The notes under the pieces: model-generated
The model's input: the letters and a program-made list of their open reading frames with translations, nothing else
Told to the model about the DNA's origin: nothing
Database searches by the model: none
Shown: positions 62,826-64,000 of the stretch, one piece after another
How the letters are laid out: each line of letters opens with the position of its first letter
Position numbering within the stretch: the stretch's first letter is position 1
Position numbers and translations under genes: made by a program
DNA from: Sternotherus odoratus
Lineage: Eukaryota; Chordata; Testudines; Kinosternidae
DNA: 64,000 nucleotides
Assembly: GCA_032164245.1 (NCBI GenBank)
Contig: JAVMKO010000002.1
Location: forward strand, 92,703,340 to 92,767,339
Direction: 5' to 3'

Positions 62826-64000
62826 GGGGTATGTCTTCACTACAGCAGTAGTTCGATTTCCTTTATTTTGATGTTGTGAACGCGACTGTATACAGTCGAT
62901 GTTGTGTGTCTTCACTAGGCACAGCTAAGCACAGCAAGTCGACAGTGTCTGTCCGCAAAACTTTTGCAAGCGTCGACATGACGAGCGTTGCACTCTGGGT
63001 ACCTATCCCACAGTTCCCTGATCCCCCAGCAGGCACCATTTTGAGTGCTGCACTATGGGTAGGCATTTCCAAATTTTGCGCCCTTTTTCCACGCCGCCGA
63101 CCCCCATTACGAGCGGTGCACTGTAGGTAGGCATCCCATAATTCGCGCCCTTTCTCCGCGCCGTGCTAACGCCATAGCATTGCAAGCATGGAGCCCGCTG
63201 ACACCACGGCTGCAGTAATGGCCGTTGTGAGGACCTCGATCACCGTTGCTGAGTTCCTGCTGCACTGTCTGCAGAGGAGGAATGCGATCCGGGGAGAACT
63301 GCGCTTTCTGGAACCCGATGACAGTGAGGAGGAGATGGACAAGGACGTGCACGAGATGGACGAAGACGTGCACAGCGGGGACGACAGGGACACTGACGGT
63401 TTTGGAAGTAGGGCAACTGACAATCTGTCAAAAATGGTGGCAATGGGGCAGGCTCATGCCATCGAACGCCGATTCTGGGCCAGGGAAACAAGCACGGACT
63501 GGTGGGACCGCATAGTGCTGCGGGTCTGGGATGACTCCCAGTGGCTCAGAAACTTCTGCATGCGAAAGGGCACGTTCCTGGAACTTTGTGACTTGCTGTC
63601 CCCGGCCCTCCGGCGCAGGAATACCAAAATGAGAGCGGCCCTTACAGTGGAGAAGCGAATGACGATAGCCCTCTGGAAGCTTGCAACGCCAGACAGCTAC
63701 CGGTCAGTGGCGAATCAGTTTGTGGTGGGTAGGTCTACAGTGGGCTTTGCTGTGATGCAAGTAAGCAGGGCAATCGTCGAGCGGCTGCTACACCGGGTTA
63801 TAAACCTCGAAAACCTGCAAGCCACAATAGATGGCTTTGCCGCCATGGGATTCCCTAACTGTGGTGTGGCTATAGATGGGACTCATATCCCTATCCTGGC
63901 ACCGGACCACGAGGCCGCCGAGTACAGAAACCAGAAGGGATATTACTCAATGGTCATGCAAGCAGTGGTTGACCACAAGGGACGTTTCACCGACCTGTAC
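62826..64000 (+). mobile_element. PIF/Harbinger DNA transposon, 5' part (runs off the window)
   Basis: The element starts GGGGTATGTCTTCACTACAG after CTA, of the same terminal type as the MITEs in this window. A subterminal region with GTCGATGTTG, TCTTCACTAGG and GCGTCGACATGACG follows. Then come three diverged direct repeats of about 65-70 bp (near 62988, 63048 and 63114) sharing TGCACTnTGGGTAGGCAT-like text. The transposase frame begins at 63188. The second gene usual in Harbinger elements (a Myb/SANT-like protein) and the right end are not visible and would lie beyond 64000. Confidence 0.8.
63188..64000 (+). CDS. PIF/Harbinger (HARBI1-like) transposase, N-terminal 271 residues, intact
   Basis: The frame is open for 271 codons to the window edge. 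The ATG at 63188 is the first after an in-frame TAA at 63167, so the start is well defined. Residues 1-30 are a mixed leader and about 36-75 are acidic (EPDDSEEEMDKD, DEDVHSGDDRD). The rest matches the HARBI1/ALP1-like DDE nuclease family: a helix-turn-helix-like segment at about 160-185 (LWKLATPDSYRSVANQF, VVGRSTV), then AIDGTHIPI with the first catalytic Asp at residue 230, then EYRNQKGYYSMVMQAVVD. The second Asp and the Glu should follow outside. It would cut and join transposon ends. No frameshift or stop is present, unlike every other transposon gene in the window. It may be a live or recently live element, or a domesticated copy, but the transposon 5' end right before it favours the former. 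Confidence 0.9.
   Translation, partial: MEPADTTAAVMAVVRTSITVAEFLLHCLQRRNAIRGELRFLEPDDSEEEMDKDVHEMDEDVHSGDDRDTDGFGSRATDNLSKMVAMGQAHAIERRFWARETSTDWWDRIVLRVWDDSQWLRNFCMRKGTFLELCDLLSPALRRRNTKMRAALTVEKRMTIALWKLATPDSYRSVANQFVVGRSTVGFAVMQVSRAIVERLLHRVINLENLQATIDGFAAMGFPNCGVAIDGTHIPILAPDHEAAEYRNQKGYYSMVMQAVVDHKGRFTDLY

Overview
This window looks like amniote nuclear DNA, most likely from a turtle (a crocodilian is the next best guess). The case rests on the mix of interspersed repeats: CR1 3' ends, MIR-like core-SINE pieces, tRNA-derived SINEs, LINE-2-like and other APE-type LINE remains, Penelope-like elements (PLEs) with a GIY-YIG endonuclease, several solo LTRs, and many hAT, PIF/Harbinger and pogo/Tigger-type terminal-inverted-repeat (TIR) elements. 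I find no host gene, no convincing exon chain, no tRNA or rRNA gene, and nothing prokaryotic. The window reads as intron or intergenic DNA, roughly a third of it recognisable transposon. That fraction is a visual estimate.

Layout. 1-5 kb: a PLE end, an 816-bp hAT element with a perfect 8-bp target-site duplication (TSD), a Harbinger-type MITE split by an LTR, and a Tigger-type element with GC-rich cargo. 5-12 kb: a hAT-like MITE, two solo LTRs, a MIR, a tRNA-SINE, a CR1 end and a large TIR element with a 45-bp GC-rich tandem repeat. 12-14.3 kb: a LINE-2-like reverse transcriptase relic, then a PLE copy bounded by a perfect 12-bp TSD. 15.3-15.9 kb: a G-rich minisatellite. 16.6-27.6 kb: Harbinger-type MITEs, a long AT-rich quiet stretch, a palindrome-rich hAT MITE, a CR1 end split by a hAT-like MITE, and a second Tigger-type element with GC-rich palindromic cargo. 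29-31 kb: a minus-strand APE-type LINE that has lost its RT catalytic core. 36-40 kb: a CTAT microsatellite, a palindromic PLE fragment with a perfect 13-bp TSD, and an LTR. 42-51 kb: MITEs, a promoter-bearing solo LTR, a degraded PLE end, and a LINE-2-like RT tail split by a MITE. 55-61 kb: a hAT MITE nested in a Harbinger-type MITE, a tRNA-SINE, MIR remains and a dimeric MITE. 62.8-64 kb: the 5' half of a PIF/Harbinger transposon.

The only long, clearly protein-coding and undamaged frame is that Harbinger transposase (63188 to the window edge, 271 codons, no stop). All other coding matter is decayed transposon protein: the PLE endonuclease, the APE-type LINE and two LINE-2-like fragments.

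The parts worth a second look are three: the PLE fragments, which end in inverted copies of a hammerhead-ribozyme-like terminal motif; the two Tigger-type elements, which share one architecture (5' TIR, GC-rich cargo, then a small palindromic module with its own copy of the TIR); and the GC-rich cargo that recurs in an unrelated TIR element. I do not see a coherent new multi-gene system. Family names are pattern-recognition calls made without database searches.
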